The notes beneath the pieces are model-generated. The model did no database searches. It was not told the DNA's origin and saw only the letters and a program-made list of their open reading frames with translations. From Hohaiivirga grylli (GTDB lineage Bacteria > Pseudomonadota > Alphaproteobacteria > Rhizobiales > Beijerinckiaceae): DNA of 64,000 bases. The stretch covers positions 248,001-312,000 of the forward strand of contig NZ_JBBYXI010000001.1 in NCBI RefSeq assembly GCF_039655745.1, written 5' to 3'. The position numbers were made by a program, and so were the translations under genes. This document shows, piece by piece, positions 26,203-34,603 of this stretch. The stretch's first letter is position 1; each line of letters starts with the position of its first letter.

Positions 26203-27165
26203 ATGTCATTACCAACGGTAGCCGTTGTTGCATTTAACCATTTCAGCCCATTCCACTTTTCTGTTCCATGCATTGTTTTTGGTAATGTGCTTGCAGGTAC
26301 AAAGCTCTTTGACCTCAGGATTTGCGCGGGTGAAGAAGGACAGCTTCATTCAGATATCGGGTTGCAAATTCAACCAGATCATGGGCTGGATGAGCTGGGA
26401 TCAGCAGATATCATAGTTATTCCATTTTGGCGGGCCCCGTCTGAGCGACCAAGTCAGAAGCTGCTTGATTCGCTTAATCAGGCACATGAACGTGGTGCCT
26501 TAATTGTCGGGTTATGTCTTGGTACCTATGTTCTTGCTTATGCCGGGTTGCTTGATAACCAACGGGCGTCAACACATTGGGAGTTTGAGCAGGATTTCGT
26601 GTCCCGCTTCCCGGACGTCATTCTGGATACGAATGCCCTTTATATTGAGAGCAACAGACTGATCACTTCCGCAGGTACCGCTGCAGGTCTTGATTGCTGT
26701 CTTCACTTGGTGCGCCAGTTCTATGGCAGTAAGACGGCAAATAAGATTGCTCGACGATTAGTTGTACCCCCACATAGAGAGGGTGGTCAGGCACAATTCA
26801 TTGAACAGCCTGTGCCTGTTTCAACGCAGGATGCCCGTATTAATCAGCTACTAGATTATCTTGGCCAGAACCTGAATGCCCATCATGATCTGGATTCTCT
26901 TGCTGCATGGGTCAATATGAGCCGGCGCTCATTCACGCGGCACTTTTTAAAAGCGACTGGAGAAACAGTAGGTGACTGGCTGATTGCACAACGGTTACGA
27001 CGAAGCCAGCTTCTGTTGGAAACAACGTCATATTCTATTGAAAGAATAGCAGAGCTTGTTGGTTTTCAGTCAGCTGTATCTCTCCGGCAGCATTTTAAAA
27101 CAAAATTTGAAATTTCCCCGAAGGAATGGCGGCGAAATTTTCGTGGTGAAGAGGTTATTTTATAA
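26203..27165 (+). CDS. GlxA-type transcriptional regulator (DJ-1/PfpI amidase-like domain + AraC HTH)
   Basis: 320 residues with a strong GAGGA ribosome site. The N-terminal DJ-1/PfpI-like domain (about 1-185) contains VGLCLGTYVLAYAG with the nucleophile-elbow Cys and a following THWEF. The C-terminal AraC/XylS double HTH (about 215-315) shows LAAWVNMSRRSFTRHF and IAELVGFQSAVSLRQHF. GlxA-like regulators sense small metabolites; the adjacent metallo-hydrolase is the plausible partner or target. Its stop overlaps the convergent DUF1700 gene by 11 bp. Confidence 0.92.
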   Translation: MSLPTVAVVAFNHFSPFHFSVPCIVFGNVLAGTKLFDLRICAGEEGQLHSDIGLQIQPDHGLDELGSADIIVIPFWRAPSERPSQKLLDSLNQAHERGALIVGLCLGTYVLAYAGLLDNQRASTHWEFEQDFVSRFPDVILDTNALYIESNRLITSAGTAAGLDCCLHLVRQFYGSKTANKIARRLVVPPHREGGQAQFIEQPVPVSTQDARINQLLDYLGQNLNAHHDLDSLAAWVNMSRRSFTRHFLKATGETVGDWLIAQRLRRSQLLLETTSYSIERIAELVGFQSAVSLRQHFKTKFEISPKEWRRNFRGEEVIL

Positions 27166-28186
27166 GGGTACCATCTGCAAAGCGGATATCACCTTTACCG
27201 TCTGTCGTGGTTTCGATGACTGGTGGATGGGTAAGCAGTTTGACATCCCCTCTGCCTGACATGGTGATGATAGCTCGTTCTGTTGGCGCGATGGTTGCGT
27301 CCCCCATACCGTTAAGATTTACAAAAGTTTCTCTCTGGGAAAGCTGACCGATATCAATCTCACCTGTCCCTTTAATGTTGATACGGGCATGATCAGTAAA
27401 TCCGGTTGCGATGATATCACCACTGCCCTCGACAGAAAGATCAAGCTCGGATTGCTGAATATTCTGGAGATGAAGCGTTCCGCTGCCGATCAGGAGCCAT
27501 TTGGGAATGGCAGGTCCTTCAAGCTCAAGCTGTATTTTATACCGGCTGAAGAATCTGACTTTGAAGGGGCTGTGCAGTGTTTCGCTGTTAAGCTGCAGAT
27601 GTTCCATCAGCCATGGATATGTTTTGATGGTCGCTTTTGGATGGGCGGCTGGTTTCCAGCTGACATCGGCTGCAACGGCTATCGTCATGCTCTGGCCGGG
27701 GGACCATAACAACTCCTGTTCGATCAGGGTATCCGTATCCAGTTTTTTCCTGTCGCTCACAAACCGATATATGAAGGTTGTACATACGATTGCGAGAATA
27801 AACAGAGCGATATCAATTAGTACAGATTGCAGACCAGCTGCTCCGGTCAGTCCGGTAAAGCCGGCAATGATAACAAGAAATGCCATAAGAAGAATTGGAC
27901 CTGCATAGGGGATGAGCCCAATGAGGCCGATTTTGACTAAAACAGCCTGTGTCATGAAGACAGGGCTGAAATTTCTGCTTTGTCGCACATTGAAATAATC
28001 CTGCAGGTACTCTCTGGCCAGAAGGTCTGGATTGCCGAGCGCTTTTGCTGTTTCTGCTTCGCTTCTGCCTTCAGCGGAAGCCTCATCAAAATGGCTCCTG
28101 TAATCACCGAGGAACTCATCTCTGACCTGTATCGGCAGACTCCTGAGACTGGTTTCAAGTTGAGCAAGAAAAGCTGCTCTGTTCAT
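27155..28186 (-). CDS. DUF1700 membrane protein fused to a DUF2807-type beta-helix adhesin-like domain
   Basis: About 343 residues from the ATG at 28186, preceded by TTGGAG and overlapping the PadR stop (ATGA). The N-terminal DUF1700 helical bundle (MNRAAFLAQLETSLRSLP, SHFDEASAEGRSEAETAKALGNPD) is followed by two or three transmembrane helices (about 75-150). The C-terminal domain consists of repeating short beta segments ending in IRFADG, with a GxGDI/GMGDA/GRGDV pattern typical of DUF2807. PadR plus DUF1700 operons are usually envelope-stress or sensing modules; the exact role is unknown. Confidence 0.85.
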   Translation of the reverse strand: MNRAAFLAQLETSLRSLPIQVRDEFLGDYRSHFDEASAEGRSEAETAKALGNPDLLAREYLQDYFNVRQSRNFSPVFMTQAVLVKIGLIGLIPYAGPILLMAFLVIIAGFTGLTGAAGLQSVLIDIALFILAIVCTTFIYRFVSDRKKLDTDTLIEQELLWSPGQSMTIAVAADVSWKPAAHPKATIKTYPWLMEHLQLNSETLHSPFKVRFFSRYKIQLELEGPAIPKWLLIGSGTLHLQNIQQSELDLSVEGSGDIIATGFTDHARINIKGTGEIDIGQLSQRETFVNLNGMGDATIAPTERAIITMSGRGDVKLLTHPPVIETTTDGKGDIRFADGTLIK

Positions 28187-28509
28187 GATTTTTCTCCAAG
28201 AATATTGCCAACAGCTGCTACGAAAACATTCCATTCCTTTTTCTGATTGCTCAGATAAAGACGGCCTTTATCGGTAATGCGATAATACTTTCTTGAGGGA
28301 CCGTTTTCCGATTCACAAAGATAACTTGTGACATATTCTTCGTTTTGCATCCGACGCATCAGCGGATAGATCGTGCCCTCGCCCATATCAATCGGGCCAG
28401 ACAGATTTTTGACAATGTCATAGGCATAGCAATCCACCTGTTCGAGTAAAGCCAGAACGCAAAGATCAAGAACGCCTTTTTTCAGTTGTACCGAAATTGA
28501 ACCGGACAT
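28183..28509 (-). CDS. PadR-family transcriptional regulator
   Basis: 108 residues from the ATG at 28509, preceded by AAGAGG; an upstream frame to 28542 lies within the operator region and is unlikely. One PadR winged helix: LKKGVLDLCVLALLEQVDCYAYDIVKNL, GTIYPLMRRMQNEEYV, and the wing GPSRKYYRITDKGR. It is translationally coupled to the DUF1700/DUF2807 gene and very probably autoregulates through the dyad at 28536-28555. Confidence 0.92.
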   Translation of the reverse strand: MSGSISVQLKKGVLDLCVLALLEQVDCYAYDIVKNLSGPIDMGEGTIYPLMRRMQNEEYVTSYLCESENGPSRKYYRITDKGRLYLSNQKKEWNVFVAAVGNILGEKS

Positions 28510-28535
28510 GGAGTAAACCTCTTTTGAGGGTATAT

Positions 28536-28555
28536 ATAACAAGGTATCTTGTTAT
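28536..28555. promoter_or_regulatory. PadR-type operator dyad
   Basis: A perfect 8-bp inverted repeat ATAACAAG / CTTGTTAT with a GTAT spacer, 27 bp upstream of the padR-like start codon. A further half-like AAGGTATATA lies just beyond it. Position and symmetry fit an autoregulatory PadR site. Confidence 0.6.
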
Positions 28556-28589
28556 GCAAGGTATATATTAAAAATACTTCTTTAGGCAT

Positions 28590-28624
28590 AAAAAAGGCCG
28601 GTTCTTAAAGAGAACCGGCCTTTT
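28590..28624. terminator. bidirectional-looking terminator after gyrB
   Basis: A perfect 14-bp stem (28592-28605 / 28611-28624, loop TAAAG) with TTTTTT on the minus strand, 20 bp past the gyrB stop. The plus side ends TTTT. Confidence 0.92.
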
Positions 28625-28644
28625 AAGATTAAGATTTTTTCAGA

Positions 28645-31071
28645 TTAAACGTCGAGGTTTGCAACGCTCAGAGCGTTTTCCTGAATGAACTCACGGCGTG
28701 GTTCAACGACATCACCCATCAGCTTGACGAACAGGTTATCAGCCTCTGATGTTTCCTTGACGCGAACCTGCAGGAGTGAGCGGACATCGCGGTCAAGCGT
28801 TGTTTCCCAGAGCTGCTGGGCCGTCATTTCACCCAGACCTTTATAGCGCTGGAGCTGAAGACCACGGCGGCCTGTTGCCATGACAGCCTGGAACAGGCTG
28901 GTTGGGCCATCAATCAGTATGGAATCTGATTTGCGAACCAATGTGGCCGGCTTGCCGTAAACGTCCTGCAGTGATTTTGCACGTTCATCAAGGCGTTTGG
29001 CTTCCGGACTCTGAATCAGAGCTTCATCAAGGATGCAGACCTGTGTCACGCCACGCAACGTGCGTGAGAAGACATAGCCGCCATCTTTAACTTCACCTGT
29101 CCAGCCGCGTTCCATGTCTTCTGCAATGGCATCAAGACGTTTGGCGATGTAATCGGCAGCTTCTTTACCCTTGACCGGATCTTCAACCACATCAGGACGC
29201 AGGGCGCTGGCAATTGCTGCCTGCTCAACAGCGACGCGATCATAGCGGGAATGCAGGTTACCGATAACATGACGGACAAAACGGGATTCGTCGATCAGGG
29301 CTTTCAGCTGCTCCCCCTGGAACTCAAGACCACTTGAGAGCTGTAGCGATGCACCATCAATACCCATATCGATCAGGTAATCTTCAAGTGCGCGTTCATC
29401 TTTGAGATAAAGCGATGATTTACCGCGTGATGCTTTATAGAGCGGTGGCTGGGCAATATAGAGGTGCCCACGCTCAATCAGTTCCGGCATCTGGCGGAAG
29501 AAGAATGTCAGCAGCAATGTACGAATATGCGCACCGTCGACGTCAGCATCGGTCATGATGATGATGCGGTGATAACGCAACTTGTCGATGTTGAATTCTT
29601 CACGTCCAATACCGGTGCCAAGAGCAGTAATCAGCGTACCGATTTCCTGACTGGACAACATTTTGTCAAAGCGGGCACGTTCAACGTTCAGGATTTTACC
29701 ACGCAGTGGCAGAACGGCCTGGAATGAGCGATCACGCCCCTGCTTTGCAGAGCCGCCAGCCGAGTCACCCTCGACGAGGATGAGTTCGCACTTGGATGGA
29801 TCACGTTCCTGACAGTCGGCAAGTTTGCCGGGAAGGGATGCGATATCGAGTGCACCCTTACGGCGTGTCAGTTCACGAGCCTTACGGGCTGCTTCACGAG
29901 CGGCTGCGGCTTCAACAACCTTGCTTACAACCGTTTTAGCTTCTGCTGGGTGCTCTTCAAACCAGTTGCCAAGGGCTTCATTGACGATGCCTTCAACCAC
30001 TGGACGCACTTCAGATGAAACCAGTTTGTCTTTGGTCTGGGACGAGAACTTTGGATCTGGCACCTTCACCGAGATAACAGCAGTCAGGCCTTCGCGGCAG
30101 TCATCGCCAGTGAAAGAGACTTTTTCTTTCTTGGAAATGCCTGAGCTGTCAGCATAGCTTGTAACCTGACGGGTCAGGGCACTGCGGAAACCGGCAAGGT
30201 GAGTACCGCCATCGCGCTGCGGGATGTTGTTGGTGAAGCAGAGGACATTCTCGTGGTAGCTGTCATTCCACCACATCGCAACTTCAACAGTGATACCGTC
30301 ACGCTCTGACTGCAGAACGATCGGAGCAGAAATCATCGGTGATTTGGCACGATCAATATAGCGAACGAAAGCCTCGGTACCACCTTCGTAAAGCAGCTCT
30401 TCCTGTCGTTGCTCTGAGGTACGGTTATCCGTCAGGATAATCCGGACGCCTGAGTTCAGAAAGGCGAGTTCGCGTAGACGATGCTCAAGGGTAGCATAGT
30501 CAAACTCGATCATCGTGAAGGTTTCCGGGCTTGGAAGGAACGAAACTTCCGTACCTTTCTTGTCCCCGGCATCACCTGTTACAGCAAGTGGTGCAACAGA
30601 ATCACCATGGCGGAATTCCATTTCATGGACTTTGCCATTGCGATAGATTTTAAGGCGCAGCCATGTGGAGAGTGCGTTGACAACCGATACACCGACGCCG
30701 TGCAGACCGCCGGAGACCTTATAGGAATTCTGGTCGAACTTACCACCGGCATGTAGCTGGGTCATGATGACTTCGGCAGCTGAGATACCCTCTTCAGAGT
30801 GAATATCGGTTGGAATACCACGGCCGTTATCGGTGACGGTGCAGGAACCATCAGGATTCAATGTCACGGTAACGCGGGTTGCGTGGCCAGCAAGTGCTTC
30901 GTCGATGGCGTTATCGACGACTTCGTAAACCATGTGGTGCAGACCGGAACCGTCATCTGTGTCACCGATGTACATTCCCGGACGCTTACGGACAGCATCC
31001 AGGCCTTTCAGAACCTTGATAGAATCTGCACCATAAGACTGCTGAGCTTCATCACGATTGGCTTCGGCCAT
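28645..31071 (-). CDS. gyrB: DNA gyrase subunit B
   Basis: ATPase and TOPRIM subunit of gyrase, introducing negative supercoils. 808 residues, a normal length. Seen: the GHKL ATPase start (YGADSIKVLKGLDAVRKRPGMYIGDT), EVVDNAIDEALAGH, GGLHGVGVSVVNALS, the TOPRIM motif EGDSAGGSAKQGRDR, DADVDGAHIRTLLLTFF, and the C-terminal RYKGLGEMTAQQLWETT. AAGGA precedes the ATG. It is the last gene of the dnaA-dnaN-recF-gyrB replication block, separated from recF by a LysE-type gene. Confidence 0.98.
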   Translation of the reverse strand: MAEANRDEAQQSYGADSIKVLKGLDAVRKRPGMYIGDTDDGSGLHHMVYEVVDNAIDEALAGHATRVTVTLNPDGSCTVTDNGRGIPTDIHSEEGISAAEVIMTQLHAGGKFDQNSYKVSGGLHGVGVSVVNALSTWLRLKIYRNGKVHEMEFRHGDSVAPLAVTGDAGDKKGTEVSFLPSPETFTMIEFDYATLEHRLRELAFLNSGVRIILTDNRTSEQRQEELLYEGGTEAFVRYIDRAKSPMISAPIVLQSERDGITVEVAMWWNDSYHENVLCFTNNIPQRDGGTHLAGFRSALTRQVTSYADSSGISKKEKVSFTGDDCREGLTAVISVKVPDPKFSSQTKDKLVSSEVRPVVEGIVNEALGNWFEEHPAEAKTVVSKVVEAAAAREAARKARELTRRKGALDIASLPGKLADCQERDPSKCELILVEGDSAGGSAKQGRDRSFQAVLPLRGKILNVERARFDKMLSSQEIGTLITALGTGIGREEFNIDKLRYHRIIIMTDADVDGAHIRTLLLTFFFRQMPELIERGHLYIAQPPLYKASRGKSSLYLKDERALEDYLIDMGIDGASLQLSSGLEFQGEQLKALIDESRFVRHVIGNLHSRYDRVAVEQAAIASALRPDVVEDPVKGKEAADYIAKRLDAIAEDMERGWTGEVKDGGYVFSRTLRGVTQVCILDEALIQSPEAKRLDERAKSLQDVYGKPATLVRKSDSILIDGPTSLFQAVMATGRRGLQLQRYKGLGEMTAQQLWETTLDRDVRSLLQVRVKETSEADNLFVKLMGDVVEPRREFIQENALSVANLDV

Positions 31072-31279
31072 TCGGTATTCCTTGATCTACAAAACTAAAA
31101 TTGATTCGTGTCTGTAATCTAATGATCACGACAAGAAAGATCACGTAGAAAAGCGCTTTTTTTCAGGGAAAACCTTTTGTTTCCCCTATAATCAGCACTC
31201 GGTTTTTATTTCAGTGACGATACTGTCAGAATATATGCTGGTTGAGGCTATAATATGACTTTTAAGAAATATTTTTTAC

Positions 31280-31891
31280 TTAACGCGCCACAATCATAGC
31301 CGCAGCGCCAGCCATGATCATGCTGGTGCTGCGCTGGAAAATGCGGACGGCAGAACTCTGCTTGAAAGCCTGTTTGATACCGGCTGCAAGCAAGACATAT
31401 GAACCCATAACAACAAACAGTGTGAAAAATATCGTTGCAGTGAGGATGCCATAGAGCTTGAAGCCAACGTGACCAATATCAATCAATGTTGGCAGTATAG
31501 CCAGATAGAACATTATGGTTTTTGGATTTGATAGGGCGACAGACAAACCAACCCAGAAGCCAGAAGCCTTCCTGTTACTGGTGTCTTTCATATCAATCTG
31601 CCCAGCAGGCGCATTCCAGAGCTTCCATGCCAGATAAGCCAGATAGGCGGCGCCAACATATTTGATTGCCAGAAAAACAACCGCAAAAGTTTTTGCAATG
31701 GCAGCAAGGCCGAGAATTGCAACTGACAGCCAGATGATATCACCGGCAATAGTCCCCAATGTGACCAGAAGTCCGGCCTTAATGCCATGGCTTAGCGTGC
31801 GCGCAATCACGGTCGCAACTCCGGGTCCCGGGACCGCAGCTGCAACAGCAAGTGTCAGCAGAAAAACCGTATATCCATAAAGGCTGATCAC
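31280..31891 (-). CDS. LysE/RhtB-family amino-acid exporter
   Basis: 203 residues, GTG start with GGAG eight bases upstream. Five to six transmembrane helices. The family opening TLAVAAAVPGPGVATVIARTL, AGLLVTLGTIAGDIIWLSVA, and ALSNPKTIMFYLAILP are diagnostic of RhtB/LysE exporters of homoserine, threonine or other amino acids. The substrate is unassigned. It sits between recF and gyrB, a position normally empty, with gaps of about 80 and 210 bp, so it probably has its own control. Confidence 0.88.
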   Translation of the reverse strand: MISLYGYTVFLLTLAVAAAVPGPGVATVIARTLSHGIKAGLLVTLGTIAGDIIWLSVAILGLAAIAKTFAVVFLAIKYVGAAYLAYLAWKLWNAPAGQIDMKDTSNRKASGFWVGLSVALSNPKTIMFYLAILPTLIDIGHVGFKLYGILTATIFFTLFVVMGSYVLLAAGIKQAFKQSSAVRIFQRSTSMIMAGAAAMIVAR

Positions 31892-31970
31892 GATAGAAAC
31901 TCCACCGCTTTATTGCGGGTTATAAGGGCTTGCTTATACGCCGATATATGAGATTCGAAAAGGGGAGTTT

Positions 31971-33158
31971 TCAGGTCTGGGCTGTGACAGTTCCGTCAGC
32001 CACCCGATAGATATCCGCCTCGCCTTTGAGATCTTCAAAAAGCACAGGATCTGCGCCTGTCATCCATACCTGACCACCCAGTTGGTTAAGTGCCTGATAG
32101 AGGGCTCTGCGGCGTGCCGGATCAAGGTGAGCGGCAACTTCATCAAGTAAGACAAGAGGCGGGGAGCCGTTCATTTGAGAGATAAGGCGTGCCTGTGCAA
32201 GAATAAGCCCGATTAACAGGGCTTTCTGTTCTCCAGTTGAGGCAATATTGGCTGGGATATCTTTGGGTCCATGTCTGACAAGCAGATCTGAGGCCTGAGG
32301 GCCGATTAATGTTCGGCCGGCCGCGCGATCCCTGGCCCGGTTGTTGCGCAGAATCTGGCGATAATGATCTTCGGCATCAACAGCAGCCATCTTTGCAACC
32401 ATTTGATCAATATCGCCGCTCAGTGCAATTTTTGCGAATGGGAAAGGAGCAAAGCTCTCATGCTCTCGATCAATCAAAGCTCCAAGACGTTCAACGGTTT
32501 CGCGGCGAGCAGAAGCAACGGCAATGCCAACTTCGGCAATTTCACGTTCAATTGCTTCCAGCCAAGTGGGGTCAGGAGTATTTTCCTCCAGCAGACGGTT
32601 GCGGTTGCGCAGTGCGCGCTCCAGTGCATTGACGCGGGCACCATGTTCCGGGTCTACAGCCAGTACAAGACGGTCCAGAAAACGACGGCGATCACCGGCG
32701 GCGCCTCGAAAGATGGAATCCAGATCCGGTGTCAGCCAGATAATCCGCAAAAACTCAGAAAACCTTGCTGCTGATGAAACATTCGCTCCATCAATCCGAC
32801 AGATTCGGCCAATGCGCTCCTCTCCAAGGTCAAAGCCCGTGCCAAGCCGATGTTCGCCAAAGGCCGTTTCAAGACTGATAGAAATAGCATGGGGGCCTGA
32901 ACTGTTATGCCTGACCATCTCGGAAAAATCAGCGCGGCGTAATCCTCTTCCAGGCATGAAGAGGGAAAGGGCTTCAAGAATATTGGTTTTTCCTGCTCCA
33001 TTTTCACCCACCAGAGCGACAAGCGCGCGCTTTGGCGCGATATCGAGATCTCGATACGTGCGAAAATCATTAAGCGTCAGACGCTCAATACGCGGGAGGG
33101 GCAGCGGAAAATCCACCGATAGCCTTTCTATTAATAGACGAGATCGCGTCCGAATCAT
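31971..33158 (-). CDS. recF: DNA replication and repair protein RecF
   Basis: SMC-like ATPase loading RecA at gaps with RecOR. 395 residues as called from the ATG at 33158; a GTG at 33116 with AGAAAGG upstream is an alternative that would better match the usual N-terminus. Seen: RLTLNDFRTYRDL, Walker A GENGAGKTNILEAL, the ABC signature region STGEQKALLIGLILAQA, and Walker B LVLLDEVAAHLD. It lies between dnaN (after a terminator) and the LysE-type gene. Confidence 0.95.
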   Translation of the reverse strand: MIRTRSRLLIERLSVDFPLPLPRIERLTLNDFRTYRDLDIAPKRALVALVGENGAGKTNILEALSLFMPGRGLRRADFSEMVRHNSSGPHAISISLETAFGEHRLGTGFDLGEERIGRICRIDGANVSSAARFSEFLRIIWLTPDLDSIFRGAAGDRRRFLDRLVLAVDPEHGARVNALERALRNRNRLLEENTPDPTWLEAIEREIAEVGIAVASARRETVERLGALIDREHESFAPFPFAKIALSGDIDQMVAKMAAVDAEDHYRQILRNNRARDRAAGRTLIGPQASDLLVRHGPKDIPANIASTGEQKALLIGLILAQARLISQMNGSPPLVLLDEVAAHLDPARRRALYQALNQLGGQVWMTGADPVLFEDLKGEADIYRVADGTVTAQT

Positions 33159-33213
33159 TCCTGTCGTTGTTATAAGCTTTTACAGGCTTCAAAAACAGCG
33201 GTTGGTACAAATG

Positions 33214-33239
33214 AAAACGGCGAAGCATAAGCTTCGCCG
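33214..33239 (-). terminator. intrinsic terminator of dnaN
   Basis: CGGCGAAGC / GCTTCGCCG with an ATAA loop, followed on the minus strand by TTTT, 25 bp after the dnaN stop. recF therefore probably needs its own promoter or read-through. Confidence 0.85.
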
Positions 33240-33263
33240 CTATAATTCATAACCCGGTTTCTT

Positions 33264-34382
33264 CTAGACGCGCATTGGCATCAGCACGTAGAGGGCTGGC
33301 GCACCCGGGCGATCCTGAATCAGGGTTGGAGAACCGGAATCTGCCAGTTTAAATACAGCAGTGTCACCTTCCAGCTGGCTGGCAATATCAAGAAGATACT
33401 TGGCATTGAAGCCGATTTCAAGATCGGAAGATTCGTAATCTGCCTCAATTTCTTCCGTCGCCGAACCGGCATCAGGGCTGTTAACCGAGAAGGTCAATTT
33501 GCCATTTGCCAAGGCCAGTTTAACAGCGCGACCGCGATCTGATGAGATGGTGGAAACGCGGTCAACAGCACGGGCAAATTCCTGACGGTCAACAATCAGT
33601 TCTTTGTCGTTTGCAGCAGGAATAACGCGCTGGTAATCCGGGAAGGTACCGTCAATCAGCTTTGATGTCAGGATCACACCGCCGAATGTCAGGCGAATTT
33701 TTGCTGATGACAGTTCGATAGAAACTGTTTCATCACCATCTTCGAGAAGCTTCTGGATTTCCGTAACAGCCTTGCGCGGAATAATGATGCCGCTCATGCC
33801 TTCACTGCCAACAGGGGCTGGCAGCTCAATACGGGCGAGACGATGGCCGTCTGTTGCAACAGCCCGTAGAACCAGTGCGCCTTCGCTTTCAATGGTGTGG
33901 AAATAGATACCATTGAGATAATAGCGTGTCTCTTCTGTCGAGATGGCGAATTGTGTCTTTTCAATCAGGCGTTTGAGATCAGCAGCGGGGAGCTGAAAGC
34001 GGTTGCTGAGATCACCGGCTGCGAGATCCGGGAAGTCGCTTTCAGGCAGAGCCTGCAACAGGAAGCGTGAACGGCCTGAACGCAGCTGCATCTGACCAGT
34101 GTCACCGGTCAGCTCAAGCGAAATCTGGGCGCCATCCGGTAACTTGCGGACAACTTCATAAATGACGTGAGCGGGAACAGTTGTGGAACCTGCTTCAATA
34201 ACTTCAGCTGGAATTGTCTCTGTAACTTCGATGTCCAGATCGGTTGCCTTGAGGCGAAGACCTGTTTCTTCAGCACGTAGCAACACGTTCGACAAGATCG
34301 GAATGGTATTGCGACGTTCTACAACGCGGTGAACGTGGCCGAGGGCCTTGAGCAATGCTGCCCGTTCGACTGTAACTCTCAT
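33264..34382 (-). CDS. dnaN: DNA polymerase III beta sliding clamp
   Basis: Ring-shaped processivity clamp. The ATG at 34382 gives 372 residues and the family-typical start MRVTVERAALLKALGHVHRVVERRN; an in-frame ATG four codons upstream is disfavoured. Three repeated clamp domains are visible, with IPILSNVLL in the first, FAISTEETRYYLNGIYFH at the start of the second, and the C-terminal YVLMPMRV (family VMPMR end). The gap to dnaA is 221 bp, carrying the dnaA terminator. Confidence 0.97.
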   Translation of the reverse strand: MRVTVERAALLKALGHVHRVVERRNTIPILSNVLLRAEETGLRLKATDLDIEVTETIPAEVIEAGSTTVPAHVIYEVVRKLPDGAQISLELTGDTGQMQLRSGRSRFLLQALPESDFPDLAAGDLSNRFQLPAADLKRLIEKTQFAISTEETRYYLNGIYFHTIESEGALVLRAVATDGHRLARIELPAPVGSEGMSGIIIPRKAVTEIQKLLEDGDETVSIELSSAKIRLTFGGVILTSKLIDGTFPDYQRVIPAANDKELIVDRQEFARAVDRVSTISSDRGRAVKLALANGKLTFSVNSPDAGSATEEIEADYESSDLEIGFNAKYLLDIASQLEGDTAVFKLADSGSPTLIQDRPGAPALYVLMPMRV

Positions 34383-34554
34383 GATCCGGTCCATAATTTT
34401 CCGAGCGGATATGCTCTGTATTTCTAGTTAAATATCGGCTGATTGCCGAGAAGAACTTGCCATACATTGGCGAAGCTGCGCGCTAAACGCAAGAGCCAGT
34501 TAACGAGTGATTAACGATAAAAATACAACTCGAACGAAAGCAGGGCTCTCTGCT

Positions 34555-34592
34555 GAAAGAAATAGGGCGGCTTTCGTGACCGAAAACCGCCC
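34555..34592 (-). terminator. terminator of dnaA
   Basis: GGGCGG plus TTTCG pair with CGAAA plus CCGCCC (one C-A mismatch, loop TGAC), 12 bp after the dnaA stop. The minus strand continues with the T-rich TATTTCTTTC. Confidence 0.65.
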
Positions 34593-34603
34593 GGAATATC
34601 AAA

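Noticed and set aside
30481..31098. Open frames on the plus strand opposite gyrB
   Set aside because: Shadows of a strongly conserved coding strand.
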